From Brachypterus glaber (lineage: Eukaryota; Arthropoda; Insecta; Coleoptera; Kateretidae): 64,000 nucleotides of DNA. Under the pieces are notes generated by a model. It saw nothing but the letters and a program-made list of their open reading frames with translations, was not told the DNA's origin and searched no databases. Shown one piece after another: positions 33,716 to 44,720 of the stretch. Both the position numbers and the translations under genes were made by a program. The stretch lies in the NCBI GenBank assembly GCA_958510825.1, contig OY294049.1, positions 28,514,620 through 28,578,619 of the forward strand, in the 5' to 3' direction. The stretch's first letter is position 1, and each line of letters opens with the position of its first letter.

Positions 33716-35095
33716 TAAATAAACCATAGAATAAATGTTATCTCTCCAAAATATAAATTTATTGTCTATTAAACAAACATTAAAGCGACAATTGTTTCGA
33801 CTTTTTTAACATAAAGTCATTTTCAAGCTACAAATAATGAAAAATTAGGTTGAAAATGGTACAATTCCTTTTAGAAAAACCTACTTTTTAAATTTATAAA
33901 CAAATTAACTTGAGTACACATTATTAGAAATGTCATACTGACTATATTATTTTTATAAAATCTTAAAAATTTAAACAAAAAGAAAACTACAATAAGTTAA
34001 AATAAAATAACGTAATGAAATCTAAAATTTAAAATTGAATAAAAATCTGGGACATCTATCATAAAATAATCCAAACTATATTTCAAACAGACTAAAGGAA
34101 TTATATTTAAACTGCAAAAAAGTAGTTAAACATAAAAAAGGAAAAAGATTAATTTTTATTTAACTTGGTAATTGGAATAAAATTGAAGAGGTGGCAGCAA
34201 ATTAATATCCAAAACTCAAAAACAAACCAAACAAAATTTTTGGAAAAGTTATTAAACAAAAATATTTATTCCAAAGATTAATGCTCTGTAAGGGGGCAGG
34301 CAGCAATCTCCGGTCTAACATTTAAAACATTATTGTAAACATAAATGTTCAAAAAATCTATTTGTTCATTAACTAACCTATCCCTATGAAACTTTTTGTT
34401 GTACAAAATGGCAAATTGTTCTAGCAGATCTGTAACTCTATCGTTCCTAAAAATATGCAAAACACTTACTTCATTTTCATAATCATGGTTTTTGCACAAC
34501 ACATAGTTGACAAAGTTGGACTTATAGTTCAGACCTGCTAGATCAACATTATTTGCACGTAGTAAACAGAAGTGTTCGTTGGTTCTTATACAGATTTTAC
34601 GATAACTACCTATGTAAAAGCTATCAAGGTCAGTTTATAAACGCCGCTCCTTTCCAAAGGATTAATTTTGTCCTTTTTATGGGATAATAGGAGGTTGAGG
34701 TTAGAGGGAGCTGAAACAGACACGGAAATTTTAAATTGAGATAAGAGTTTTTTGATTTATAAAGAAGGGGGACCTATGTATGGAATACTTCAAAAGGATG
34801 ATGGGTTTAGGGTTGAAATAGGTATGAGGGAGGTGACTTTTGCTAAACTATATGAAGTTTTTTACTGTAAAGTTTTTTAATTATATTTATTTTAATGAGT
34901 ACTCAAGTTAATTTGTTTATAAATTTAAAAAGTTTTTCTAAAAGGAATTGTACCATTTTCAACCTAATTTTTCATTATTTGTAGCTTGAAAATGACTTTA
35001 TGTTAAAAAAGTCGAGACAATTGTCGCTGTAATGTTTGTTTAATAGATAATAAATTTATATTTTGGAGAGATAACATTTTTTCTATGGTTTATAT
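33716..35095 (-). mobile_element. Penelope-like element remnant with inverted terminal repeats
   Basis: About 215 bp at 33716-33930 recurs inverted at about 34885-35095 (GGAGAGATAACATTTxTTCTATGGTTTAT; TAGCTTGAAAATGACTTTAT; AAAGTCGAAACAATTGTCGC). Between them, on the minus strand, is a GIY-YIG coding remnant (next entry). Penelope-like elements often have pseudo-LTRs in inverted or partial tandem arrangement, which fits. The RT is lost. In each repeat a small hairpin (GACTTT...AAAGTC followed by GAAAC) resembles the hammerhead ribozyme known from Penelope pseudo-LTRs, but with changed core bases. Confidence 0.7.
34278..34690 (-). pseudogene. GIY-YIG endonuclease of a Penelope-like element, frameshifted
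   Basis: Reading down from about 34690: a linker ending KDKINPLERSGVYKLT, then one frame later DSFYIGSYRKICIRTNEHF, then an open frame to the stop at 34278 (VLCKNHDYENEVSVLHIF...). GVY followed by FYIG, a downstream Arg and EH are the GIY-YIG signature, and KDK upstream of SGVYK is typical of Penelope proteins. The frameshift near 34635 and absence of RT make it dead. Assignment rests on motif memory and was not searched. Confidence 0.7.
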
Positions 35096-35160
35096 TTTCT
35101 CTAATCTCGCTTAAAAATGTGTACCCAAATGAGTACAATGGACGAAAATGGGTTAAATGG

Positions 35161-35640
35161 AACACCCTGTAATTTTTTACATTTTTGAATTTAGCCAATA
35201 ATTCTATGTATAAAAACCTGATTGTTTTTTTTTACTTTTTTTTCATTTTTATTTTTATCGTATAACTTACTCGTTAATCATAAATTTGGTACCTATGAGA
35301 AAAATATCGGAAAAATACTTGTGAAGTTTTACAGGGACAAAAAAATAGTTCAGGGCAAAAAACCGTTTTTTTTCTTTAATTCGCTGTCACTGATCAAATT
35401 TTAATATTAGTTTTATATTTTTTTAAGCTTAAGTAAAAACAAGGTAAATTATGTGTATCTCGTTTTTATACGATAAAAATAAAAACGAAAAAAAAAGTAA
35501 AAAGAAACTATCAGGTTTTTATACATCTGGCGAAACCGGAAGTGAAAAAAAAAGTAAAGCCGCCATTTTATAGCTAATGCAAAATTATATAATTCAAAAG
35601 TTTTGTTTTTATCGATTGAAGATTACTCTTTATTTTGGGT
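35161..35640. repeat. Imperfect palindrome plus family B copy
   Basis: TATAAAAACCTGATTGTTTTT and TTTTTATCGTATAAC (35207-35267) face their inverse at 35463-35525. From 35525 the family B motifs GCGAAACCGGAAGTG, CGCCATTTTATAGC and TTATCGATTGAAGATTACTC follow. AACACCCTGTAATTTTTTAC opens the block at 35161, again a TACAGGGTGT-type end. Confidence 0.6.
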
Positions 35641-37119
35641 TTTGAGGTTTCTGAAATTGAATCTGACAATAAAAAATTTATCTCCACCTCCTCACAGTAG
35701 TTCGTTTGGATAAAAAAGTGGTCACTGGCCCATAACTTTTTTGTCACGATATATATTTACGTAAAATTTTTACAACATTCCAAATAGTTATATATTAGAT
35801 CACCCTATTCAAATTAAAATAATATTTTCAGTGGCGTCCGTTATAAGCTTGTAAATTTAGCAAAACCTGTATTTTTTAGAAAAAAAAATAATCAATAACT
35901 CATAACCTTTTTATTACGCAAGATTTTTTTATGAAAATTGCACAAAATCATAATATAAAGCTATAGATTAAATTACTTAAGTCAAATTTAAAAAATAATT
36001 CCAGTGGTGTTCGTTATAAGGTAAAAAATTCACTATAACTTGCAATTTTTAAAAAAGGTAGTGATTTTAGATTTAATATCCTTTAAAATAAGTAGTTTTT
36101 GTTACAAAAAGGGATAGAGTTGTTAAGTATTATAAATACCAAAATAAAAAACTCATTAGCGTACGTCAAAAGGATTTAATAATTTCTAAACAGTTCAGAT
36201 TTTATGTGTCTATACTTCTGACTGTATCTAAAGACGAAACACCTTAAAAAAATAAAACTGAATTGCCTAAAAACCGAGTTTTACTCCCAAAAAAAGTTTA
36301 AAAATATATATATTATTTTTTCTGGATATCCAATAAAAAAAATTATAGTGGTTTTTATGTGGGAACATATTGGGCTACACGCAAAATTTTTTTAGACAGT
36401 GAAAAATTTTTTTGGTGCCTATCATTACGCCTAAATTGAGAGAATGTAGTGAACTTTCAGACTTAAAAGGGCACAGCTCCGCCATTTTAAAAGAAAAAAC
36501 TTTTTTTTTGAGGTTATCCATTTACTATCCGTTTATACCGTGCCGTGCTAAAAAAAAATAGAAAAAACATTGTGGCCTTAAAATAAAAAAGCTAAAGAAA
36601 CATAACTTTCGTTTATTAATAACTTTTAAAGTTGGACGAAGTGGGACGTAATATTTTAGGACATTGTTCTAGATACCCTAATGTATAAAAAAATGCAAAA
36701 TAGCCAACTTCGGTAAGCTTCGATCTCAACGAGACCTCTATGTATAAATAAAATTTCTAAAATTAAAACACTTTCTTTTCAGTGCGTGTTTTTAGGTTTA
36801 AAGAAAAAGAAAAATTAGTTTTTTTATACATCAAAATGTTCAAAATAGCTGCAATTTGTTTGAATTAATTTATTTGACAAAAAGTTAGACCAGTTAAAAA
36901 CTTGGGCTCCTCTTATTGCGAAAACGGTAAACGGTTAAAAAGTTCAAGTTTAGGGCTCTGTTACTAACAAAAAATATATATTTATGCAAAAATGTTGACA
37001 AAACCTTATAGCCCAATTATTTATCAACGCAATGGTGTATAGTTTACGCCAAAATTAAAAAAAAGAAGTTTTTTCCCAAATGGCCAACTTTGGCCCCTAA
37101 AATTCTACTGTTCTCCGCA
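35641..37119. other. Intronic spacer, nothing recognised
   Basis: AT-rich DNA with many poly-A/T runs and no credible frame. Short sentences such as ACTCATAACCTTTTTATTACG recur loosely, suggesting very old repeats. Confidence 0.5.
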
Positions 37120-37400
37120 GTGGTAAGGGGATAAATATTTTTAATATTTTCGTCAAAATAGGTATATAGGGGTTTTTGGGGTCGACGAATATGAATCTGA
37201 TATTTTTTTTATAGTTTCACCCCCTGAGGGGGGGGGGGTAGTTTTCATGAAAACTGGTATATTGGGGTTTTTGAGGTTACTGAGAGTGAATCTGATAATA
37301 AAAAAATTCTAAATCCACCCCCTGAGGGGTAGGGGTAGTTTTCGTGAAAATTGGTTGAGGTTGCTGAAAGTGAATCCCCAAAAATCCATACAAAAATATC
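37120..37400. repeat. Minisatellite F (~100 bp, with CCCCCTGAGGGG)
   Basis: Three units contain TTTTCxTGAAAAxTGGTATAT, GGGGTTTTTGAGGT, GAATCTGATAATAAAAAAAT and CACCCCCTGAGGGG. The same unit, reversed, forms the array at 59580-59850, and a lone part lies at 35635-35700. Confidence 0.75.
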
Positions 37401-37823
37401 CCCCCCCCCCCTTTTATAAGCAAAAATATCATATACCGAAAGATAGTTTTTGTTGTCTTATTCACATGATTCAAATTTGAAGTCGATAACTCGTTAAAAA
37501 GTATGTAAAAATTTCAAATATTGTAAAACTAAATCTGCAAGCTCTTGTAGCAAATCTCCAAATATATAATGAATAAAAAAATAAAAAAAATAAATAAAAC
37601 ACAAGATTATTTTCTCTTTCCAATATCAGCTAGCATTATAAAACTATAAAAGAAATATTTTTGTGAAAAGAAAAATAAAATCAATATTATTTTGAAGGCT
37701 ACCCTATTCATAAGTGACTTCCATCTGCTAAATGCAGGTAAAAAAATCCCTATAAATTTAACTTTAGGTAAAAAAAATATAGAAACATCTTGCTATTAAA
37801 AATAATTTTCTATAAGCCCTACT
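37401..37823. other. Intronic spacer, nothing recognised
   Basis: AT-rich, no frame or repeat of note. Confidence 0.5.
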
Positions 37824-37948
37824 GAAAATGACGGGTCTGCGCGGGTATAAATGGTGCAACAACCGGACTTGAGCGGAATATTCACCCGCTAAAGTCCGGT
37901 TTGTGCATCACGGTGCACCATTTATACCCGCGCAGACCCGACATTTTC
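37824..37948. mobile_element. GC-rich 125-bp hairpin (MITE)
   Basis: GGGTCTGCGCGGGTATAAAT and ATTTATACCCGCGCAGACCC are exact inverted copies. An inner pair AACCGGACTT/AAGTCCGGTT continues the stem with one bulge. The whole unit folds into one long hairpin and is far richer in G+C than its surroundings. Not a tRNA: no A or B box. Confidence 0.75.
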
Positions 37949-38617
37949 AAAACCCCATACAACTTTGTAATTATGTATAAATAGGGGCACCTAGATTAAA
38001 TATATTGTATTGAATAAATTTAATAGTATAGTCTAGAAATCTACGACGAAAGAGGTAGGTAGGTGCAAAAAACCACGGAACACCAACAAAAAACGCTCCG
38101 ATTAAAGCGAATTCAGAAATGTGCGCAGATAAATTTTTAAGTATAATTTTTTTGCCGCATTTTTTCGGTTGTTTTAGAACCGTGTGTCAAAATAGGTGCT
38201 AAAGAAAGAAAATACAGTTTAAGAAATAGCTATTATACAGTGCGGAATTTTCAAAATAAAGAAGATGAAAATAATATTTTGATTTAATTTATACGTAAAT
38301 ATTGTGAGTATTTAAAAATGACTGTCCCCGTGCCGCCCCAAGAGATGGTTTTTAAAAATAGATTAATTTTCAGCGACTTCAAAACCCCTATAGGGCCTAA
38401 TAGGCTAGCCGGCTATACTGCCGTCCTTAATTAGAAAACAGTAACTGCATATTACATACCGTGCGCGCACGTGCGGTTCAAGTCATCCCCCCCCCTCTTA
38501 AATTTTGAACTCATAAATAAGACAACTTAAACTCTTAAAATCTGGACAGGGGAGCATGGGGGGGGATTTTTTTTTAATGGAAAGGGGGCAGTGAGATGCA
38601 TCATTTTAAATTTCAAT
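37949..38617. other. Intronic spacer with C-rich repeat fragment
   Basis: Positions 38465-38545 resemble 33325-33410 (C-tract, AACTC, AAATAAGACAACTTAAACT). Otherwise nothing recognised. Confidence 0.5.
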
Positions 38618-40030
38618 TCAATTCAATTTATTGACCTATGTTGGTACAATTTGTACATTAGGTAAGTCAGAGTAACTACAAGTTATATTAAGATTAAATA
38701 CTAATAAATAATAAATAAACTAAACTAAGTAATAAAATTAAAGTTGGGACTAGATGCTACATATTCATCAAGGGTGTAGAAACAGTTATGAATTAAAAAC
38801 TTTCTAAGTCTAGATTTAATTTGTTTTCAGTATTTTTTGTGGTGCAATCCATATTTTTAAGATTTTGAGGTAACAGATTGTAAAAGAATCCACCAGCATA
38901 AAAAGGAGCAGATTTTGTGAGCTAGGTTTACTTTAGGTAAACATATGTTACCCCTATTTCTAGTAGAATAATTGTGTATTTGATTATGGGTTGTAAACTT
39001 ACTTTTATTCAGATGTACAAATGACAATAATTTATAAAGATAAATACAGATAACTGTTAATAAATTATTCTTAACAAATATATTTCTACAAGATTCCACA
39101 GTAGTCAAGTTGAAAATGCACCTTAAAATCTTTTTTTGTAAAATAAATACCCTATTTATTTCGGTAGCTTGACCCCATAATAAAACGTTATAAGAAATTA
39201 TTGAATACACGAGGGCATAGTAGACGTCAATTAGTGAATCTTGTGTGATACTTCTTTTTAAAATTAGTATTGCGAAATAACTCTTGGAAAGTTTATTACA
39301 AACAAGATCAATCCGTTCATTGAATTGTAGTTTGAAATCGATTATTGAGCCTAAAAATTTGGTTGATTGAGATACATTGATGCTATGATAATTTAAAATA
39401 AATTGTAAATCATTTTGTACCCCTTTGGGAGGACAAAATTGAATAATTACTGTTTTTTCTGAATTAATCATCATACAGTTATTATAACACCACTCCTGAA
39501 ATGCCTGTAGTACCTGATTTACTTTAAAAATTAATTCATTAAGTGTTTTTGCTTTAACTATAGCTGTGGTGTCGTCAGCGAACATAATTAATTTTTCTTT
39601 GATGAAATAAGGTAAGTCATTTACGAAACATAGAAATAAAAGAGGGCCAAGGATACTTCCCTGAGGAGTTCCTATATCTAAATTAAATATATCTGAAATA
39701 AAATTTTCTATTGATATTCTTATCCGTTATCGTTCTTATCTTTCTATCTGTTACGTAGGATACTAGCCAATCATTTAACATACCCCTTATACCAAAACAT
39801 TTAAGTTTTTCAGACAAAAATTCGGGCCTTAAACAATGCGTTAAGTCAAAGAAAATTGCAATTACATACGTTTGGGCGTCATGATTTTCATAGATAAAAT
39901 TAGCGAAGTCCAATACGGCAAATTCGGTGGACAGACCTTCTCTAAACCCGTATTGACAATTAGTAAGAAGATTTTTTGATTTTAAATAATTTATTAAAAT
40001 GTTATAAACAGCCTTTTCCATGATTTTTGA
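38618..40030 (-). mobile_element. CR1-like non-LTR retrotransposon fragment
   Basis: The 3' end at 38618 carries a TTGAA-type repeat tail. Coding runs from about 40021 down: MEKAVYNILINYL, CQYGFREGLSTEFAVLDF, FDLTHCLRPEFL, then PQGSILGPLLFL-type sequence near 39660 in another frame, then FADDTTAIVK at 39585 to the C-terminus at 38857. Closely parallels the element at 1597-3411 (same motif order, FADDTT, thumb ESCRNIFVKNNL). One frameshift near 39680. The N-terminus and endonuclease are missing. Confidence 0.85.
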
Positions 40031-42292
40031 TATTGAGCTAACAATATGCTTATAAAATTATCTATTTGACTATATACATATTATTTAATTTTTTTAGACA
40101 TATTATTGTGGGTTTAAAATAGGGTTGAAAATGGGTATTTTCGCCAAACTTTCAAAAATCAAATAATTTTTGAAAAATTAATTATTTCATGATGCAAAAA
40201 CCTAAGTCATTCTTTTAATTTTAATTGGACCGCGTTAAGCAGACAAATACAAAAGTCCAGCCTTTTCATGAAACGGCCAATTACTTTAAAAGGCTGCGAC
40301 TTATACACCAATTGTCAAATTGTTGTTAAAAATTATTGTTAGTGATATATTGTAATCTTTTGCTGTGATATAATATATTTATATGTATTTAGAATTAAAA
40401 ACAAAATGTATATACCTATATTAAATTGTATGATTAGAGGTATCCCTCTATAAACTGTATGCTTTTGAGACGAAAATTTATTTATTATTGTTTTTCCCAT
40501 TTGGCCCCCTTGTCCCACACCAGTTTTAACCAAAATAATCCAAAGTGAGAACTTCTGGTAATACACCTTGATACACTTATATGCCAAATTTCAAGCCTCT
40601 ATCTTAACCCTATATTGCATAGTGTTACATTCAAGTAACGCCGGACTTGGAGCTTTTTAAATTTTAAACTAATCAAAAAGTCCAAACATTTTTTTTTGCA
40701 TAGACTTGATTAAGTGTATCTTTTTGAGTTAATTAATGATAAAAAATTAATTTTGGCATTTTGAATGCCTTACAAACATTGGTTTATAAAGTCATGTTGT
40801 GGCTAACCTCTAACTCAGCAATAAACTGGACCACTAAAAAAATACATTTTTTAATCACTATTTCACCTACCACCTATTTTAAAGATCGATAGCCCATTTT
40901 AAATGATTTTTCTTTTACTTAAAAGCATGATATTTTGGCTTTATTTTGCAATGATAAAGATTAAAAAAATAATTATTATTTATACAGGGTGCACCGAAAT
41001 AAGCGCGAGTATGTTTTCTTAGGTAAATTCGGGTAAAGAAGGGTATTGTTTTAAATAGGAGTTTTGGGCTAAATAAGAAAAATATGTTTTTATTTAAAAA
41101 AGTGCAAAATGGTGAAAAGAAATGACAAAAAACTGTTTTATTTGTTAATAAAGAACAAAATGAAAAAAAAAATGAAAACTAAGGAATTATTTTATATCGT
41201 AAACCCGACAACATCGCATTATTCTTGCGCTAAATGTGACTATCATACTGAAAAAAAGCAATATTTTTTATTTACAAAACCAACATAAATATGTTTAGAT
41301 AGAATGTATAATAAAAACACTGTTCAATATTAATTAAATATATTTATTTTTAAATAAATATATTTAATTAATATTATAAGTTAAAATAAATATATTTAAT
41401 TAATATTATAAGTTAAAAGTCTATGTGTAACTTTTTCATAATCTAGTTTTAAATCATATCATGGAAATAAACTAATTTAACATGTTGAAAGCCAGATTAA
41501 ATTACTTGTCTTGGGTAACACTGTCCCATGGAACTAGATGCTTTGGGTTATCGTTGAAGCTAATGGTTTGCTTACAATGTTATTATAGTATAAATACCTC
41601 AAAAATAACTCCATAATCGTACTGAAACTTAAGAAACTAGTCACATAAGTCCAGCCTAATTACACATTGAATTAGAGTATATTAAATCCGTGAAAACTAA
41701 TAAAACACAACCAAATATTTTATATTATAGTCAAGAGCAGTGAACACAACACAGATGTGCAAAGTTATTTTTATTTTGACGAGATGACATTTGACACTTG
41801 AAGTTTCGTGCAATGTTGCCAAATCGTACATTGACATATGTCAAAATTCTTAATTAAAATAATTAATTAAAGTATGTTCCGGGATGTAAAAAGGGCTGAA
41901 ACTTTGGCTAAGTATTTATTTTTTATGTATCTATAAGCATGTAAAGTCTTATCGTTGCAGGCGATTTGGCCCAAAATGCGATACCCTCCTTTGTTTTCGC
42001 ATCAATTATTTTTTAAATTTGTTTTTATGTTTACTATTACTAAAATTAAACTTTTTCAAAGTTGTATTTTTATTTAATCTATTTCATAATTCATGCAATT
42101 TAGGGTTAAAATGTTAAAAAAAAAATATCTTCAAAATGTTGTACATGCAATTATTAATAAGGAGTTGTTCAACACTTACACCACCCAACTAGGACAAGGG
42201 GTTGGAAAGAAAGTCCAGCAAAATGTGACAGCCCATATAAAATATTCCAACTAACTATCTAATGTTTTTTTTTATAATAAGGGGAAGGAGTC
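40031..42292. other. Intronic spacer; short repeats only
   Basis: A family E fragment (inverted) lies at 40490-40615. A TATACAGGGTGCACCGAAAT end at 40982 has no partner nearby. At 41335-41420 an AT palindrome (AAATATATTTA core) and two direct copies of TTTAATTAATATTATAAGTT occur. No gene or complete element recognised. Confidence 0.5.
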
Positions 42293-42357
42293 TTAAAAAA
42301 TTAAAATGGATGAACTGATTTGTGAACATCCCCTATTGATTTTGTAAAAAAAATTAC

Positions 42358-42592
42358 CTCTTCTGCCTCTAGGAGCTGGTTTACTTTCATCTTTCTCTGT
42401 TTTTTCTTGCGTAACTGAGGCTCGTCTTGTCTTAGTAACTTTCGGAGTGGTAGGTTCTTGACTTGCCGAAGCACGTCTGGCAGTTATCCCTGCTGGACCC
42501 CCAATACTAATTCGGCTAGATCTTCGTAAGGGTGAACTTACTACATTTTCTTCCGCTACTATGTCAGCCACTGGATTTTTTTTGGGTGGCAT
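42358..42592 (-). CDS. Large Ser/Lys/Glu-rich nuclear protein, first coding exon
   Basis: It encodes residues 1-78 plus one base of codon 79, beginning MPPKKNPVADIVAEENVVSS. The ATG at 42592 is the first in frame. The peptide already has the RRSSR, ARRASAS, TRRASVTQE and RGRR pattern that continues in the exon at 25811. At the junction RGRR is followed by ASLLQEE, extending the RRAS(V/L)xQE repeat, which strongly supports the join. Reading past the donor adds only an unrelated 21-residue tail (NFFYKINRG), taken as intron. The basic, Ser-rich N-terminus suggests nuclear localisation or DNA contact (inference). Confidence 0.85.
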
Positions 42593-43028
42593 GATTAAAA
42601 ACTGTGGATAAACAAATGTGCTTCAATAAATAAAAGGTTATTCTTTAAATGTAAAAATATAAGACTTTACATTACTCAATTGCTTGGGTAGAGTAGATTG
42701 CCTTATTGTGATGTTTTTTGTCCTTGACAGTAAACATCACTAGGGTAGAGGAGTTACATCAATGATTAGCAACTGGTACTTTAACTCCTAGGCACTAAAT
42801 AGTTTATGGGCCATCATTACAGTACTGTCAGCACAAATCGTCGCATCAGAATAATAAAGCTGGAATTGAATTTTTTGTAAAAAATGAGCTAATAGCATTT
42901 TTTTTGTAGGTATTATCAACTTTATCTCGTGTAAAACTATTATGTAATAAAGTTGTATCTGCTGGGTTGTTTATAAAACTTTTAGAATAATGAAACTGTA
43001 TCTGCAAAGCCAACAAAATAATAATGGC
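42593..43028 (-). other. Upstream region of the large gene
   Basis: It should hold the 5' leader and promoter, but no TATA box or initiator can be singled out. CCTTTTATTTATTGAAGCAC just upstream of the ATG is plain leader-like sequence. Confidence 0.3.
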
Positions 43029-43769
43029 TATATTTTGCGTTACGTAATACTTGAACGTTCCCTTAGGTCTAGGTTATTTTTTTTTTTTGAAAAACGAAAC
43101 AATTTAGAAAAAAAAAACAATTTTTTTCTGTTGAAAAAAAAATGTTTTTTTTTTCAAAAAAAGTTTTTTTTTGAAAAACGAAAATAAATGGAAAAAAAAT
43201 ATTTATGAAAAAACTTGTTTTTACCCCATTATCCACCCCGATTTGAACCAAAATAATCTTCTCGAATAGACAAACAGATTTTTTTACTGAAATCATCTTT
43301 TTTGCATATAAAACGTCGAGAAACGTAAAAAAACTAAAGAATTTAATTTTTTTACTAAGGCAAGACCTTCCTTGGGAAAAGTAACTATGCATAATAAGTA
43401 ACAAAGAATGGTTATTAATTTTGTATTTAGAAACGTCCAATTATTCTAAAAAACATTAATTTTCATATATGAGTCCCTCACCGCATAAAAGCAATATTCG
43501 CCAGTTACCACTTTATTATTCCAATCGGAAGTACGCTGTTACATAAAATTGAATTTTTATATAAGTAAAACAAATAATATTGGTAGCATAACATTTTTGA
43601 GTTTTGAGTCAATCGCAGTAAAAGATATTTGGCTTAAAACATATATTTTCAGTTACAGCTTTATTATTCTGATTTAAAATGCACTTAGTTACAAAACATT
43701 ACATTTATAAATAAAAATTAGTATTATGGATGGTATAAGTTAAAAACTTGTTAATGAAGAATAATGCAG

Positions 43770-43969
43770 NNNNNNNNNNNNNNNNNNNNNNNNNNNNNNN
43801 NNNNNNNNNNNNNNNNNNNNNNNNNNNNNNNNNNNNNNNNNNNNNNNNNNNNNNNNNNNNNNNNNNNNNNNNNNNNNNNNNNNNNNNNNNNNNNNNNNNN
43901 NNNNNNNNNNNNNNNNNNNNNNNNNNNNNNNNNNNNNNNNNNNNNNNNNNNNNNNNNNNNNNNNNNNNN
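43770..43969. other. Assembly gap (200 N)
   Basis: Exactly 200 undetermined bases, a round number typical of a gap of unknown size. It lies beside inverted repeats, a common cause of assembly breaks. Confidence 0.99.
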
Positions 43970-44037
43970 CTCGTATTTATATACAGCCTAATAAGGACAG
44001 AAAATTTTAATTTTAAACAAAATTATAAAAATATTAA

Positions 44038-44717
44038 TTTATTATTCCATCAATCTATTTTCTAATCACCGTACAGAGTGATATTGGTAGACTGACAGTT
44101 TCGGGCTGCTGGCCTCTTCAGTACCAAGAGTCAACGTTTTTAGACTTTACTCGCAAAAGGAATATAACCATTATATTGATGTAGACTTGTGCGCCATCTA
44201 TTTTTAGATGTAGACAACTACTCATACCTCTCCTAATCTGGAGACTTTGAATGGTAGCAAGTTGAAGACTTTTGTGTCTCAAGCACATAGTACCACTAAC
44301 GGGTGGTTTGACGTAAAATTAGTAAGGACAGAAAATTTTATTTTTAATCAAAATTATAATATATTAATTTATTATTCCATCAATCTATTTTCTAATTTTA
44401 CTAATTTACTAATTTTACGTCTAACCACCCGTTAGTGGTACTATGTGCTTGAGACACACAAGTTTTCAACCTGCTACCATTCAAAGTCTCCAGATTAGGA
44501 AAGGTATGAGTAGTTGTCTACATCTAGAAATAGATGGCGCACAAGTCTACATTAACCTAATGGCTATATTCCTTTTGCGAGTAAAGTCTAAAAACGTTTT
44601 CTTAATCAGCGTGCAGAGTTGACTCTTGGTACTGAAGAGGGCCAGCAGCCCGAAACTGTCAGTCTACCAATATCACTCTGTACGGTGATTAGAAAATAGA
44701 TTGATGGAATAATAAAT
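44038..44717. mobile_element. Palindromic element with ~280-bp arms
   Basis: ATTATTCCATCAATCTATTT, GTACAGAGTGATATTGGTAG, CTGACAGTTTCGGGCTGCTG and AGATGGCGC blocks of the left arm recur inverted to 44717. The 75-bp loop (44322-44400) is a second copy of the DNA just left of the element (AGGACAGAAAATTTTA..., 43992-44065), so the flank was copied into the centre. The arms are about 95% alike by eye. Confidence 0.85.
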
Positions 44718-44720
44718 ATA

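Larger units (their letters stand above)
25812..42357 (-). other. 16.5-kb intron of the large nuclear-protein gene
   Basis: The donor (GTAATT, 42357 downward) follows exon 1 after one base of a codon. The acceptor (TTTATTTCAG, ending 25812) opens exon 2 with CT, so the split codon is GCT and the frame is kept. The intron holds at least two long foldbacks, a TTAA MITE, a minisatellite, an RNase H-clade retrotransposon, a Penelope-like remnant and a CR1-like remnant in both orientations. No other coding exon of this gene was found in it. Confidence 0.8.

Noticed and set aside
42990..43440. Frames rich in Phe and Lys near 43.1 kb
   Set aside because: They come from long A and T tracts in a repeat arm.
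43748..44065. Frame across the run of N
   Set aside because: Most of its residues are undetermined; it is an artefact of the gap.
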